Shown here: piece after piece, positions 19,012 to 27,581 of the stretch
How positions within the stretch are numbered: the first letter of the stretch is position 1
Layout of the letters: every line of letters starts with the position of its first letter
NCBI GenBank assembly: GCA_024707405.1
Contig: JANPZU010000005.1
Location: forward strand, 461,826 to 525,825
Direction: 5' to 3'
Source: Luteimonas sp.
Lineage (GTDB): Bacteria > Pseudomonadota > Gammaproteobacteria > Xanthomonadales > Xanthomonadaceae
Length of the DNA stretch: 64,000 nt
The notes under the pieces: model-generated
What the model was told of the DNA's origin: nothing
Seen by the model: only the letters and a program-made list of their open reading frames with translations
Databases searched by the model: none
Program-made: the position numbers and the translations under genes

Positions 19012-20619
19012 ATGTCAACGCCTACGCATCGTGCACCCCGCTGGTTCGTCGCCGGCGACATCAACGGCTTCTTCGGCCTGGTGATCGACAACCTGTCGAT
19101 CCTCGGCTTCATCGCGATGGCGCTGATCGGCATCTTCGGTTTCCCTGCCGACGTGGTATTTGGGCGCATGTTCCCGGGCACCGCACTGGGTGTGTTGCTG
19201 GGTAACCTGGCCTACACGTGGATGGGCCGACGACTGGCGGCGCGAACCGGACGCGACGACGTGACCGCGATGCCGCTCGGCCTCGATGCGCCGACCAGCA
19301 TCGGCATGGCGCTGCTGGTGCTCGGGCCGGCATTCCTTGCGTTCAAGGCCGACGGACTGGATGAGCGCGCGGCGGCGATTGCGACATGGCAACTGGGCAT
19401 GGCGTCGCTGGTGGTAATGGGCGTGCTGAAGACGGTGCTGTCGTTCGCCGGGGACTGGGTGACGCGCGTGTTGCCGCGTGCCGCGTTGCTGGGTTCGATC
19501 GGCGGGGCGGCGCTGGCGCTGCTGGGCTTCCTGCCGTTGATCGAGACCCTGCGCAATCCGGTGGTCGGCCTGGTGACGCTGGGCCTGCTGCTGTACCTGT
19601 TGGTGGCGAAGGGCCGTTTGCCGCTGCGCATCCCGGGCGTGCTGTTCGCGTTCCTGGTCGGCGTGACGCTGTATTACGGGCTGGGACTGGCGGGGTTGGG
19701 CGTGCCGGGCTTCGCCTTGCCCGATGCCCTGCCGTTGGCGGTGTCGCTGCCGTGGCCGAGCCTCGGGTTCATCGATGGATTGCCATACACGGTGCCTTAC
19801 CTGCCGCTGCTGTTGCCGTTCGGGCTGCTGATGATCGTCGGCGGCATCAACGTCAGTGAAAGCGCGCGCGCGGCGGGCGACGACTACCGTACCCGCGACG
19901 TGCTGCTGGTGGAGTCGCTGTCGACGCTGGTGGCGGGCGTCTGCGGCGGCGTGGCACAGACCACGCCCTACATCGGCCAGCCCGCTTACAAGCACATGGG
20001 CGCGCGCAACGGCTACACGTTGCTGACCGGGCTGTTCGTCGGCATCGGTGGTGCGCTGGGCATCGTGGCGGGACTGGTGCAGTGGCTGCCGCTGGCGGTG
20101 CTGGCGCCGATCATCGTCTACGTCGGCCTCGACATCACCGCGCAGGCCTTCCACGAAACGCCGCGCAAGCATGTCGCCGCCGTGGCGCTGGCGTTCCTGC
20201 CGTCGCTGGCCTACCTGCTGGTGATCAAGGTCGGGAACCCGGCGTGGATCGCGCCCGATCGCTTCGCCGAGTTGTACGCCGAGATCGGCAGCCACGGCCT
20301 GCCGGATCTTGCTGCCATCGTCACGCTGGGCAACGGCTTCATCATCACCGCGATGCTGTGGGCGACGGTCGTGGTCTTCCTCATCGACGGACGCCTGCGT
20401 GCAGCGGTGGGCGTGCTGCTGGTCGCGGCGGCGCTGACGCTGTTCGGCGTGATCCACTCGGTCGATCCGCGTGGCGGGGTGTACCTGCCGTGGGCGCTCG
20501 AGGGGCTGCGCCAGGCGATCGCGTTCCAGTTCGCCGGGGCCTATGTGGCGCTGGCGGCGGTGCTTGGGCTGCTGTCGCTGCAGGGGCAGGTTGTGCCGGC
20601 GCCGGACGAGCGCCCGTAG
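19012..20619 (+). CDS. NCS2-type nucleobase permease family protein
   Basis: The 535-aa protein is very hydrophobic, with about 12-14 membrane segments. The layout, with GDINGFFGLVIDNLSILGF at the start and VESLSTLVAGVCGGVAQTTPYIGQPAYKHMGARNGYT in the middle, fits the NCS2 xanthine/uracil permease superfamily, whose members carry nucleobases with protons. The substrate cannot be read from sequence. The ATG at 19012 is at the first hydrophobic block. The TAG stop lies in a GTAG tetranucleotide (20616-20619) that begins a degenerate REP. Confidence 0.75.
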   Translation: MSTPTHRAPRWFVAGDINGFFGLVIDNLSILGFIAMALIGIFGFPADVVFGRMFPGTALGVLLGNLAYTWMGRRLAARTGRDDVTAMPLGLDAPTSIGMALLVLGPAFLAFKADGLDERAAAIATWQLGMASLVVMGVLKTVLSFAGDWVTRVLPRAALLGSIGGAALALLGFLPLIETLRNPVVGLVTLGLLLYLLVAKGRLPLRIPGVLFAFLVGVTLYYGLGLAGLGVPGFALPDALPLAVSLPWPSLGFIDGLPYTVPYLPLLLPFGLLMIVGGINVSESARAAGDDYRTRDVLLVESLSTLVAGVCGGVAQTTPYIGQPAYKHMGARNGYTLLTGLFVGIGGALGIVAGLVQWLPLAVLAPIIVYVGLDITAQAFHETPRKHVAAVALAFLPSLAYLLVIKVGNPAWIAPDRFAELYAEIGSHGLPDLAAIVTLGNGFIITAMLWATVVVFLIDGRLRAAVGVLLVAAALTLFGVIHSVDPRGGVYLPWALEGLRQAIAFQFAGAYVALAAVLGLLSLQGQVVPAPDERP

Positions 20620-20676
20620 ATCGGCCTGGCCGTCGCGACGGGCACTCGAAAGCAGCGGAGCAAGCTCCGCTCTACG
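20616..20676. repeat. GTAG REP pair, left copy degenerate
   Basis: The reverse element at 20655-20676 (AGCGGAGCAAGC start, CTCTAC end) is identical to the one at 13260. The left end begins GTAGATCGGCC and is degraded; its TAG is the stop codon of the permease gene. Confidence 0.7.
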
Positions 20677-20757
20677 GATGAATCGGGATGCCCCGGGTGC
20701 CATGCGATGCGTCACGCGGCTATGCTTTGCGCCCCTTTCGTCGCAGCACCGCCATCG

Positions 20758-21294
20758 ATGCAACCCACCTTGTTCCAGCAAGCGCTCGGCGCAGCGTTCT
20801 TCCGCCTGCCCGAGAGCCTGCGCCGACTGCATGGCACGCGCGGCCGGGTGCGCTACACGGGCGTGGCGACCATCGAGCGTGGCCGCAACCCGCTGGCGCG
20901 CCTGTGTGCGCGCATCGCGGGGTTGCCGACGGCGGCGAGCGACGTGGCGACCACCGTGGATTTCGTGGCCGATGCAAAAGGCGAAACCTGGCATCGCGAT
21001 TTCGGCGGAAGGAAGATGGGTTCGCGGCTGTCCCTGAAGGATGGCTTGCTGCGCGAGCGGCTCGGCCCGCTGCAATTCCGCCATGCCTTGCACACCAACG
21101 ACGGCGCGATCTGGTGGACGGTCGCGGGCGTGCGCCTGTTCGGCGTGCTGCCGCTGCCGGCGTCGTTGTTCGATGGCGTGCGTTGCCGCGAGTACCAGCA
21201 GGACGAGCGTTACCACTTCGAGGTTGAAGCCTCGCTGCCGGTGATCGGGCGCGTGATCCGCTATGCGGGCTGGCTGGAGCCGGAGCAAGCCTGA
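20758..21294 (+). CDS. DUF4166 domain protein
   Basis: The 178-aa soluble protein matches the DUF4166 family in length and in segments such as FFRLPESLRRLHG, GRVRYTGVATIERGRNPLARLCARIAGLP, ETWHRDFGGRKMGSRL and VIGRVIRYAGWL. Family function is unknown; in other genomes the domain is often fused to or near saccharopine-dehydrogenase-like proteins. The ATG at 20758 gives MQPTLFQQALG. It stands alone between the permease and gloA on the same strand. Confidence 0.75.
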   Translation: MQPTLFQQALGAAFFRLPESLRRLHGTRGRVRYTGVATIERGRNPLARLCARIAGLPTAASDVATTVDFVADAKGETWHRDFGGRKMGSRLSLKDGLLRERLGPLQFRHALHTNDGAIWWTVAGVRLFGVLPLPASLFDGVRCREYQQDERYHFEVEASLPVIGRVIRYAGWLEPEQA

Positions 21295-21356
21295 CCGGTG
21301 ACGCGATGGCGACGCGCCATCGCCGATAATGGCGTTCCCCACTGCAGGAGCGTCCC

Positions 21357-21857
21357 ATGACCATTGCCGCCGACCGCGATGCCGCGACCACGGGCTTCGT
21401 CTTCAACCACACCATGCTGCGGATCAAGAATCCCAAGGCGTCGCTCGACTTCTACACCCGAGTGCTCGGTTTCACGTTGGTGCGCAAGCTCGATTTCGCG
21501 GAAGCGAAGTTCAGCCTCTACTTCCTGGTGCTGGTCGACGATGTCGGCGACATCCCCGGAGACGATGCAGGCCGCAAGGAGTGGCTGGCGCGGCAGCGTG
21601 GCGTGCTGGAACTGACCCACAACCACGGCACCGAATCCGAAGCCGGAAAGGTCTACCACGACGGCAACAGCGATCCACGCGGCTTTGGACACATCTGCGT
21701 CAGCGTGCCGGACGTGGTGGCGGCGTGCGAACGGTTCGAGCGACTCGGCGTCGATTTCCAGAAGCGCCTGAGCGATGGCCGCATGCGCGAGATCGCCTTC
21801 ATCAAGGATCCTGACGGCTACTGGGTGGAGATCATCCAGCCGACGCCATTGGGCTGA
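21357..21857 (+). CDS. gloA: lactoylglutathione lyase (glyoxalase I)
   Basis: GloA (166 aa) detoxifies methylglyoxal by isomerising its glutathione hemithioacetal. The metal ligands can be placed in FNHTMLRIKNP (His), VLELTHNHGTE (Glu), GFGHICVSV (His) and YWVEIIQP (Glu). ATG 21357 has AGGAG 7 nt upstream. A -10-like GATAAT lies at 21325-21330. The protein is slightly shorter than enzymes of yeast type and fits the single-domain bacterial class. Confidence 0.93.
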   Translation: MTIAADRDAATTGFVFNHTMLRIKNPKASLDFYTRVLGFTLVRKLDFAEAKFSLYFLVLVDDVGDIPGDDAGRKEWLARQRGVLELTHNHGTESEAGKVYHDGNSDPRGFGHICVSVPDVVAACERFERLGVDFQKRLSDGRMREIAFIKDPDGYWVEIIQPTPLG

Positions 21858-21945
21858 AGGTTCCGCGGGGCAGCTGCACGGAACGGAGGAGGCGCTCCGT
21901 TCCTGGGCGGCGACCCATTGCCTGCGGCCTCAAGGGTCGAGGTGG

Positions 21946-23132
21946 TCATTCCTCGGCATCGAACTCGATGGTCGAGCTCCTGACGGTGGCTTTGTAGTCC
22001 GAAATCAGCTTCGTCCCCGGATCCACCGTCAAGGCGAACGACTCCTGCGTGTCGAGGCAGTAGTGCTTGTAGGTGTCGTCGTTCGCACCCCTGGCCCATT
22101 GATTGACCCGTGCTTGCGTCGCGTTGGAAACCTTGTGGCTGGCGACCAGGGTACGGATGTCCGGCGCATCGTATTCGGCGGGTTCGGAATAGCAACGCCT
22201 GGACTGGACCAGGACGTCGTATCTGTCGCTGCCGGTGGCGGTGACGGAGGCAATCTTGTCGCCCGATTCGAACAACGCAATGCCGAAGGGCGAATTGTCC
22301 CACGACGTTTCCATCGGGGCTTCGTTGATGAAACGAGTGAACTGGGCAAGCGCTTTCCCGGTATAGATGCCGGAAACGAATCTCACGAGGTTCCGCTTCG
22401 TGTCGCGTTCGAGTGCATCGTGATCCACGCCGCGCCGGCTGGCGGCGGCACTGTATGTCGCCGTGGCATTGTCGATGAAGCTTGCCTGGCCCAACCATTT
22501 GCCGACGCTGTCGGGGAGGTTGTCGGGAAGCGGAGGCAGGCCGCTTGCCGCGCGTTGCTGTCGTGCAACCAGGGGGTCAGTGCCGCCTTGCGGCTTTCGG
22601 CCAGTCCGGCGGCGCGCTGGGCCAATGATTCGTTGCCGCGCGATTGCCGTGCCAGCTCGGATGTTTTCTGCGCCACGATGCGGTTCAACGCATCGCGTTG
22701 CCCGGCATCGGTGTTGAAATGCAGCGCCAGCATCGCCCATGCAAGCGATTCCACGCGCTGTGCATCGGTGTAGAACATTCCCCGGGCCGGTTTGTCCATC
22801 AACCAGTGGGAAGCGCCGTACATGGCGCTGACATTGCCCCGTTCGGAGGCCTTGACGAACAGTTCGCCCAAACGATTGCGGCATGGATGTTGCTCCCGCG
22901 CGGGCACCAGCGGCTGTATGCAGGACAGGCCCAGCATGTTCAGGGCATCCGCATCGTCCAGTTTCCCGGCCTCTTCCAGCGGCAGCAACAATGCGATCAC
23001 GGATCGATCCGCGCTGCGATCGCCGGGATTGTGGATGGCTTTCGCGGCAGCGATGGGATCTTGTTGCGCGGGGATGCCGAGTGGCATGAGCAGTAGTGGC
23101 AGCATCAGGCAACGAACGATCTTCGGCGACAT
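21946..23132 (-). pseudogene. exported protein of unknown function, frameshifted
   Basis: I do not recognise the family. The first frame (23132 down to about 22540) encodes a signal peptide ([24 protein letters not shown]) and a helical, possibly repeat-like region ([47 protein letters not shown]). The second frame (about 22555 to 21946) carries a continuing domain ending [10 protein letters not shown]. Total length is a multiple of three plus two, so one base is missing near 22540-22555 (around the ARQAA to [11 protein letters not shown] junction). A GGGGGG Shine-Dalgarno precedes the ATG at 23132. GC content is lower than in the neighbours. The frameshift may be real or artefactual. Confidence 0.65.
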
Positions 23133-23482
23133 CGCGGATCCCCCCGTGTGGCGATGGCAAGGTACGGCAAGCGTCCCGAGTATGTGAAAAACGATTGCCT
23201 GCTTCAAGCAAATGCGGCTTCCAGGCCGTAGTTGCAGCGGTGCTGTCTCGCAGGCACGTGTTGCCTGATCCGGTGGAGACAGGCCTGAACGGGATCGTGC
23301 GCCCTCGCTGAAATCCGCGGCCGATGTTGCCGGCAGGGTCGCGGGATCTGCCGTCGTGCGGCCCTCGGGTGTTTTCGTGGGCAATCTCCGCAGGCCTGCC
23401 CTGTCTTGAAAAATCCCGGCCTGCCCGCAAGTACCGGGCATTGCCGGCATGACCGGCCACATCGTTTCCAGGTGGAATCCCG
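23133..23482. other. 350-bp intergenic region before clpB
   Basis: This is the divergent space between the broken minus-strand gene and clpB. Apart from the heat-shock-like promoter at 23405 I see no gene, tRNA or clear hairpin in it. The first 100 bp serve as the leader of the minus-strand gene. Confidence 0.5.
23405..23431 (+). promoter_or_regulatory. candidate sigma-32 promoter of clpB
   Basis: CTTGAAA at 23405-23411 is a full match to the sigma-32 -35 consensus. CCCGCAAG from 23424, 12 bp later, is a partial match to the -10 (CCCCATNT). It lies 52 bp before clpB, a known heat-shock gene in relatives. Confidence 0.5.
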
Positions 23483-26065
23483 ATGCGAATGGACAAACTG
23501 ACCTCGCGCTTCACCACGGCGTTGCAGGACGCGCAGTCGCTGGCCGTGGGCCGCGACCACAATTTCATCGAACCGGTGCACCTGCTGGTGGCGTTGCTCG
23601 ACCAGCAGGGCGGCGGTACGCGACCGCTGCTGGCGCAGTCCGGCGTCAACGTGCCCTTGCTGCGCGAGCGGCTGGGCGAGGTGCTGGAGAAACTGCCCAA
23701 GGTGTCCGGCCAGGCCGGCGCGGTGTCGGTCGGCAACGACCTGCTGCGACTGCTCAACGTGACCGACAAGCTGGCGCAGCAGCGTGGCGATGCCTTCATC
23801 GCCAGCGAACTGTTCCTGCTCGCCGCACTGGACGACAACGGCGATGCAGGCAAGGCGCTCAAGGCCGCCGGTGCGACCAAGGACAAGCTGGAAGCGGCCA
23901 TCGACAAGGTGCGTGGCGGCGAGGCGGTGAAGGATGAGAACGCCGAAGAATCACGGCAGGCGCTGGAGAAATACACCATCGACCTGACCGCGCGCGCCGA
24001 GAGCGGCAAGCTCGATCCGGTGATCGGCCGCGACGAAGAGATCCGCCGCACCGTGCAGGTGCTGCAGCGGCGTACCAAGAACAACCCGGTGCTGATCGGC
24101 GAGCCGGGCGTGGGCAAGACCGCGATTGTCGAGGGACTGGCGCAGCGCATCGTCAACGGCGAGGTGCCCGAAGGCCTGCGCGGCAAGCGTGTGCTGTCGC
24201 TCGACATGGGCGCGCTGATCGCAGGCGCGAAGTTCCGCGGCGAATTCGAGGAGCGCTTGAAGGGCGTGCTCAACGACCTGGCCAAGAACGAAGGGCAGAT
24301 CATCCTGTTCATCGACGAGCTGCATACCATGGTCGGCGCCGGCAAGGCGGAAGGATCCATGGATGCTGGCAACATGCTCAAGCCGGCGCTCGCGCGCGGT
24401 GAGCTGCACTGCATCGGCGCGACCACGCTGGACGAATACCGCAAGTACGTGGAGAAGGACGCCGCGCTGGAGCGCCGCTTCCAGAAGGTGTTCGTGGGCG
24501 AGCCGAGCGTCGAGGACACCATCGCCATCCTGCGCGGGCTGAAGGAAAAATACGCGGTGCACCATGGCGTGGAGATCACCGATCCGGCGATCATCGCGGC
24601 GGCCACGTTGTCGAACCGCTACATCGCCGACCGCCAGTTGCCGGACAAGGCCATCGACCTGATGGACGAGGCCGCGAGTCGCATCCGCATGGAGATCGAC
24701 TCCAAGCCGGAGGAGCTCGACCGCAAGGAGCGTCGCCTGATCCAGCTCAAGATCCAGCGCGAGGCGCTGAAGAAGGAGAAGGACGCGGAGACGAAGCAGC
24801 GCCTGGCCGACCTCGAAACCGAGATCGGCACGCTGGAGCGCGAGTACAACGACCTCGAGGAAATCTGGAAGGCCGAGAAGGCGACCGTGCAGGGCGCGAC
24901 GAAGATCAAGGAACAGATCGAGGCGGCGAAGCTTGAACTCGAAGCGGCACAGCGCCGGCAGGATTACGCCAGGATGAGCGAACTCCAGTACGGCACCTTG
25001 CCGGAACTGGACAAGCAGCTCGCCGCCGCGCAGGAAGCCGAGACCAAGGACTTCAAGCTGCTGCAGGATCGCGTGACCGCCGAGGAAATCGCCGAAGTCG
25101 TCGCGCGCTGGACGGGCATCCCGGTGAGCAAGATGCTGGAAGGCGAGCGAGAGAAGCTGTTGAAGATGGAAGACGCGCTGCACGGCCGCGTGGTCGGGCA
25201 GGAGGAGGCGATCAAGGTCGTGTCCGATGCCGTGCGTCGCTCACGCGCGGGTCTGAGCGATCCCGACCGCCCGGGCGGTTCGTTCCTGTTCCTCGGCCCG
25301 ACCGGCGTCGGCAAGACCGAGCTGTGCAAGGCGCTGGCCGAATTCCTGTTCGACAGCAGCGACGCGATGGTGCGCATCGACATGAGCGAGTTCATGGAGA
25401 AGCATGCCGTGTCGCGCCTGGTCGGCGCGCCCCCGGGCTATGTCGGCTACGAGGAAGGTGGCTACCTGACCGAAGCCGTGCGCCGTCGTCCGTACAGCGT
25501 GATCCTGCTCGATGAAGTCGAGAAGGCGCATCCGGACGTGTTCAACATCCTGCTGCAGGTGTTGGACGATGGTCGCCTCACCGACGGCCAGGGCCGTACG
25601 GTGGATTTCCGCAACACCGTGATCGTGATGACCAGCAACCTTGGTTCGCAGATGATCCAGGAATTGTCGGGCGACACGCCGGAAAGCTACACGCAGATGA
25701 AGGCCGCGGTGATGGCCGTGGTGCAGGCGCACTTCCGGCCCGAGTTCATCAACCGGCTCGACGACATCGTCGTGTTCCATCCGCTGGACAAGGCGCAGAT
25801 CAAGTCGATCGCGCGCATCCAGTTGTCGGGCCTGGAGAAGCGGCTGGCCGAGCGCGGCTTGAAGATCGAGGTGTCCGACAAGGCGTTCGACCTGCTGGGC
25901 AACGTCGGCTTCGACCCGGTGTACGGCGCGCGTCCGCTCAAGCGTGCGATCCAGCAGCAACTGGAGAATCCGCTGGCGCAGAAGATCCTCGCGGGTGAGT
26001 TCGCCAGTGGCGACACGATCCGCGTCGACGCAGAAGGCGGGCACCTGGCCTTCACCAAGGGCTGA
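23483..26065 (+). CDS. clpB: ATP-dependent disaggregase ClpB
   Basis: ClpB (860 aa) is the Hsp104-type AAA+ chaperone that extracts proteins from aggregates with DnaK. It has the N domain (1-150, [16 protein letters not shown]), a first AAA+ module with Walker A GEPGVGKT at 206-213, the long coiled-coil M domain (about 410-525, rich in Lys/Glu) and a second AAA+ module with Walker A GPTGVGKT near 604. ATG 23483 is favoured over ATG 23489 because AGGTGG is 7 nt before it. The IGL/IGF loop needed for ClpP docking was not seen, as expected for ClpB. Confidence 0.97.
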   Translation: MRMDKLTSRFTTALQDAQSLAVGRDHNFIEPVHLLVALLDQQGGGTRPLLAQSGVNVPLLRERLGEVLEKLPKVSGQAGAVSVGNDLLRLLNVTDKLAQQRGDAFIASELFLLAALDDNGDAGKALKAAGATKDKLEAAIDKVRGGEAVKDENAEESRQALEKYTIDLTARAESGKLDPVIGRDEEIRRTVQVLQRRTKNNPVLIGEPGVGKTAIVEGLAQRIVNGEVPEGLRGKRVLSLDMGALIAGAKFRGEFEERLKGVLNDLAKNEGQIILFIDELHTMVGAGKAEGSMDAGNMLKPALARGELHCIGATTLDEYRKYVEKDAALERRFQKVFVGEPSVEDTIAILRGLKEKYAVHHGVEITDPAIIAAATLSNRYIADRQLPDKAIDLMDEAASRIRMEIDSKPEELDRKERRLIQLKIQREALKKEKDAETKQRLADLETEIGTLEREYNDLEEIWKAEKATVQGATKIKEQIEAAKLELEAAQRRQDYARMSELQYGTLPELDKQLAAAQEAETKDFKLLQDRVTAEEIAEVVARWTGIPVSKMLEGEREKLLKMEDALHGRVVGQEEAIKVVSDAVRRSRAGLSDPDRPGGSFLFLGPTGVGKTELCKALAEFLFDSSDAMVRIDMSEFMEKHAVSRLVGAPPGYVGYEEGGYLTEAVRRRPYSVILLDEVEKAHPDVFNILLQVLDDGRLTDGQGRTVDFRNTVIVMTSNLGSQMIQELSGDTPESYTQMKAAVMAVVQAHFRPEFINRLDDIVVFHPLDKAQIKSIARIQLSGLEKRLAERGLKIEVSDKAFDLLGNVGFDPVYGARPLKRAIQQQLENPLAQKILAGEFASGDTIRVDAEGGHLAFTKG

Positions 26066-26075
26066 CCGTGCGCTC

Positions 26076-26111
26076 ATTCCCGCAGGGCATGTGTTCATGC
26101 CTTGCGGGAAT
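26076..26111 (+). terminator. strong hairpin after clpB
   Basis: ATTCCCGCAGGGCATG and CATGCCTTGCGGGAAT pair over 16 bp with one mismatch and a 4-nt loop, 10 bp past the clpB stop, followed by CCGTTTCG. It probably ends clpB transcripts. Confidence 0.6.
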
Positions 26112-26192
26112 CCGTTTCGACGGCAACCGTGCGTTCCGTGGCGATGCCTGTCGGCTATGGTCGCAGGCTCGTCCCCAGCCGCGAGCCTTGCC

Positions 26193-27482
26193 GTGTCGGA
26201 ACAACATTGGAAGCCCGAAACTATCGCCGTCCATGGTGGCTATTCGCCTGATCCGACCACGCGCGCGGTCGCTGTGCCGATCTACCAGACCGTCGCCTAT
26301 GCCTTCGACAACACCCAGCACGGGGCCGACCTGTTCGACCTGAAGGTGCAGGGCAACATCTACAGCCGGATCATGAATCCGACCAGCGACGTGCTTGAGC
26401 AACGTCTCGCGGCGCTCGAAGGCGGCATCGCGGCGCTGGCACTGGCCTCGGGGCAGGCGGCGATCACCTATGCCATCCAGACCATCGCCGAGGCTGGCGA
26501 CAACATTGTCTCGGCCAGCGCGCTCTATGGCGGCACCTACAATTTGTTCGCGCACACCTTGCCGCAATTCGGCATCCAGACCCGCTTCGCCGATTACCGC
26601 GAGCCCGATGCCTTCGAAAAGCTGATCGACGAGCGCACCAAGGCGGTGTTCGTCGAATCCATCGGCAATCCGCTGGGCAACGTGACCGACATCGAGGCGG
26701 TGGCGAAGGTGGCGCATGCGCACGGCGTGCCGCTGATCGTCGACAACACCGTGTCCACGCCCTACCTGACGCGGCCGATCGATTTCGGCGCGGACATCGT
26801 GGTGCATTCGCTCACCAAGTACCTCGGCGGCCACGGCAACAGCATCGGCGGCGCCATCGTCGACTCGGGCCGGTTCCCGTGGGCCGAACACAAGGCGCGC
26901 TTCCCGCGTCTGAACGAGCCGGACGTGAGCTACCACGGCGTGGTCTACACCGAGGCGCTTGGGCCGGCGGCCTACATCGGTCGCGCGCGCGTGGTGCCAT
27001 TGCGCAACACCGGTGCCGCGCTGTCGCCGTTCAATGCCTTCCTGATCCTGCAGGGCATCGAGACGTTGGCCCTGCGCATGGACCGGATCACGCAGAACAC
27101 GCTGGCCGTCGCCGAGTACCTGCAGGCACACCCGAAGGTGGACTGGGTGAATTATGCCGGCCTTGCAGGACATGCCGAACATGGGTTGGCGAAGAAGTAC
27201 CTGCGTGGCGGCCTGCCGTCAGGCCTGTTGACCTTCGGCCTGCCGGGCGGGCGCGAGGCTGGCGCGAAATTCCTCGATGCACTGCAACTGTTCACGCGAC
27301 TGGTGAACATCGGCGATGCGAAGTCGCTGGCCACGCATCCGGCGTCCACGACGCATCGGCAGCTGTCGCCGGAAGAACTGGCGAAGGCCGGCGTGGGCAT
27401 CGATACTGTGCGCCTGTCGCTGGGCATCGAGCACATCGACGATCTGCTGGCCGATCTCGTGCAGGCGTTGGCCGCCGTTTGA
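26193..27482 (+). CDS. metY: O-acetylhomoserine sulfhydrylase (MetY-type)
   Basis: The 429-aa PLP enzyme of the Cys/Met-metabolism family makes homocysteine from O-acetylhomoserine and sulfide. Family landmarks are [32 protein letters not shown] at the start (seen in parts), LASGQAA, the PLP lysine in [13 protein letters not shown] and [16 protein letters not shown] at the end. GTG 26193 is chosen because the family N-terminus begins a few residues before KPETIA; ATG 26157 in frame would add 12 residues. The length (family about 425-430) separates it from the shorter cystathionine enzymes. No SAM riboswitch was recognised upstream. Confidence 0.88.
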   Translation: MSEQHWKPETIAVHGGYSPDPTTRAVAVPIYQTVAYAFDNTQHGADLFDLKVQGNIYSRIMNPTSDVLEQRLAALEGGIAALALASGQAAITYAIQTIAEAGDNIVSASALYGGTYNLFAHTLPQFGIQTRFADYREPDAFEKLIDERTKAVFVESIGNPLGNVTDIEAVAKVAHAHGVPLIVDNTVSTPYLTRPIDFGADIVVHSLTKYLGGHGNSIGGAIVDSGRFPWAEHKARFPRLNEPDVSYHGVVYTEALGPAAYIGRARVVPLRNTGAALSPFNAFLILQGIETLALRMDRITQNTLAVAEYLQAHPKVDWVNYAGLAGHAEHGLAKKYLRGGLPSGLLTFGLPGGREAGAKFLDALQLFTRLVNIGDAKSLATHPASTTHRQLSPEELAKAGVGIDTVRLSLGIEHIDDLLADLVQALAAV

Positions 27483-27581
27483 CGGATCGGGCGGTGCCGT
27501 CGGGTTCGGCGACGCGCATTCATGTTTGTGGCAGGATAGGCTGATCGCCACCTTGGGATGTGGCGGCCCGGGGCTCTCCCC

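Noticed and set aside
26112..26192. A SAM riboswitch before the sulfhydrylase gene
   Set aside because: The 81 bp between the clpB hairpin and the start show none of the conserved SAM-box or SAM-II stems I could identify.
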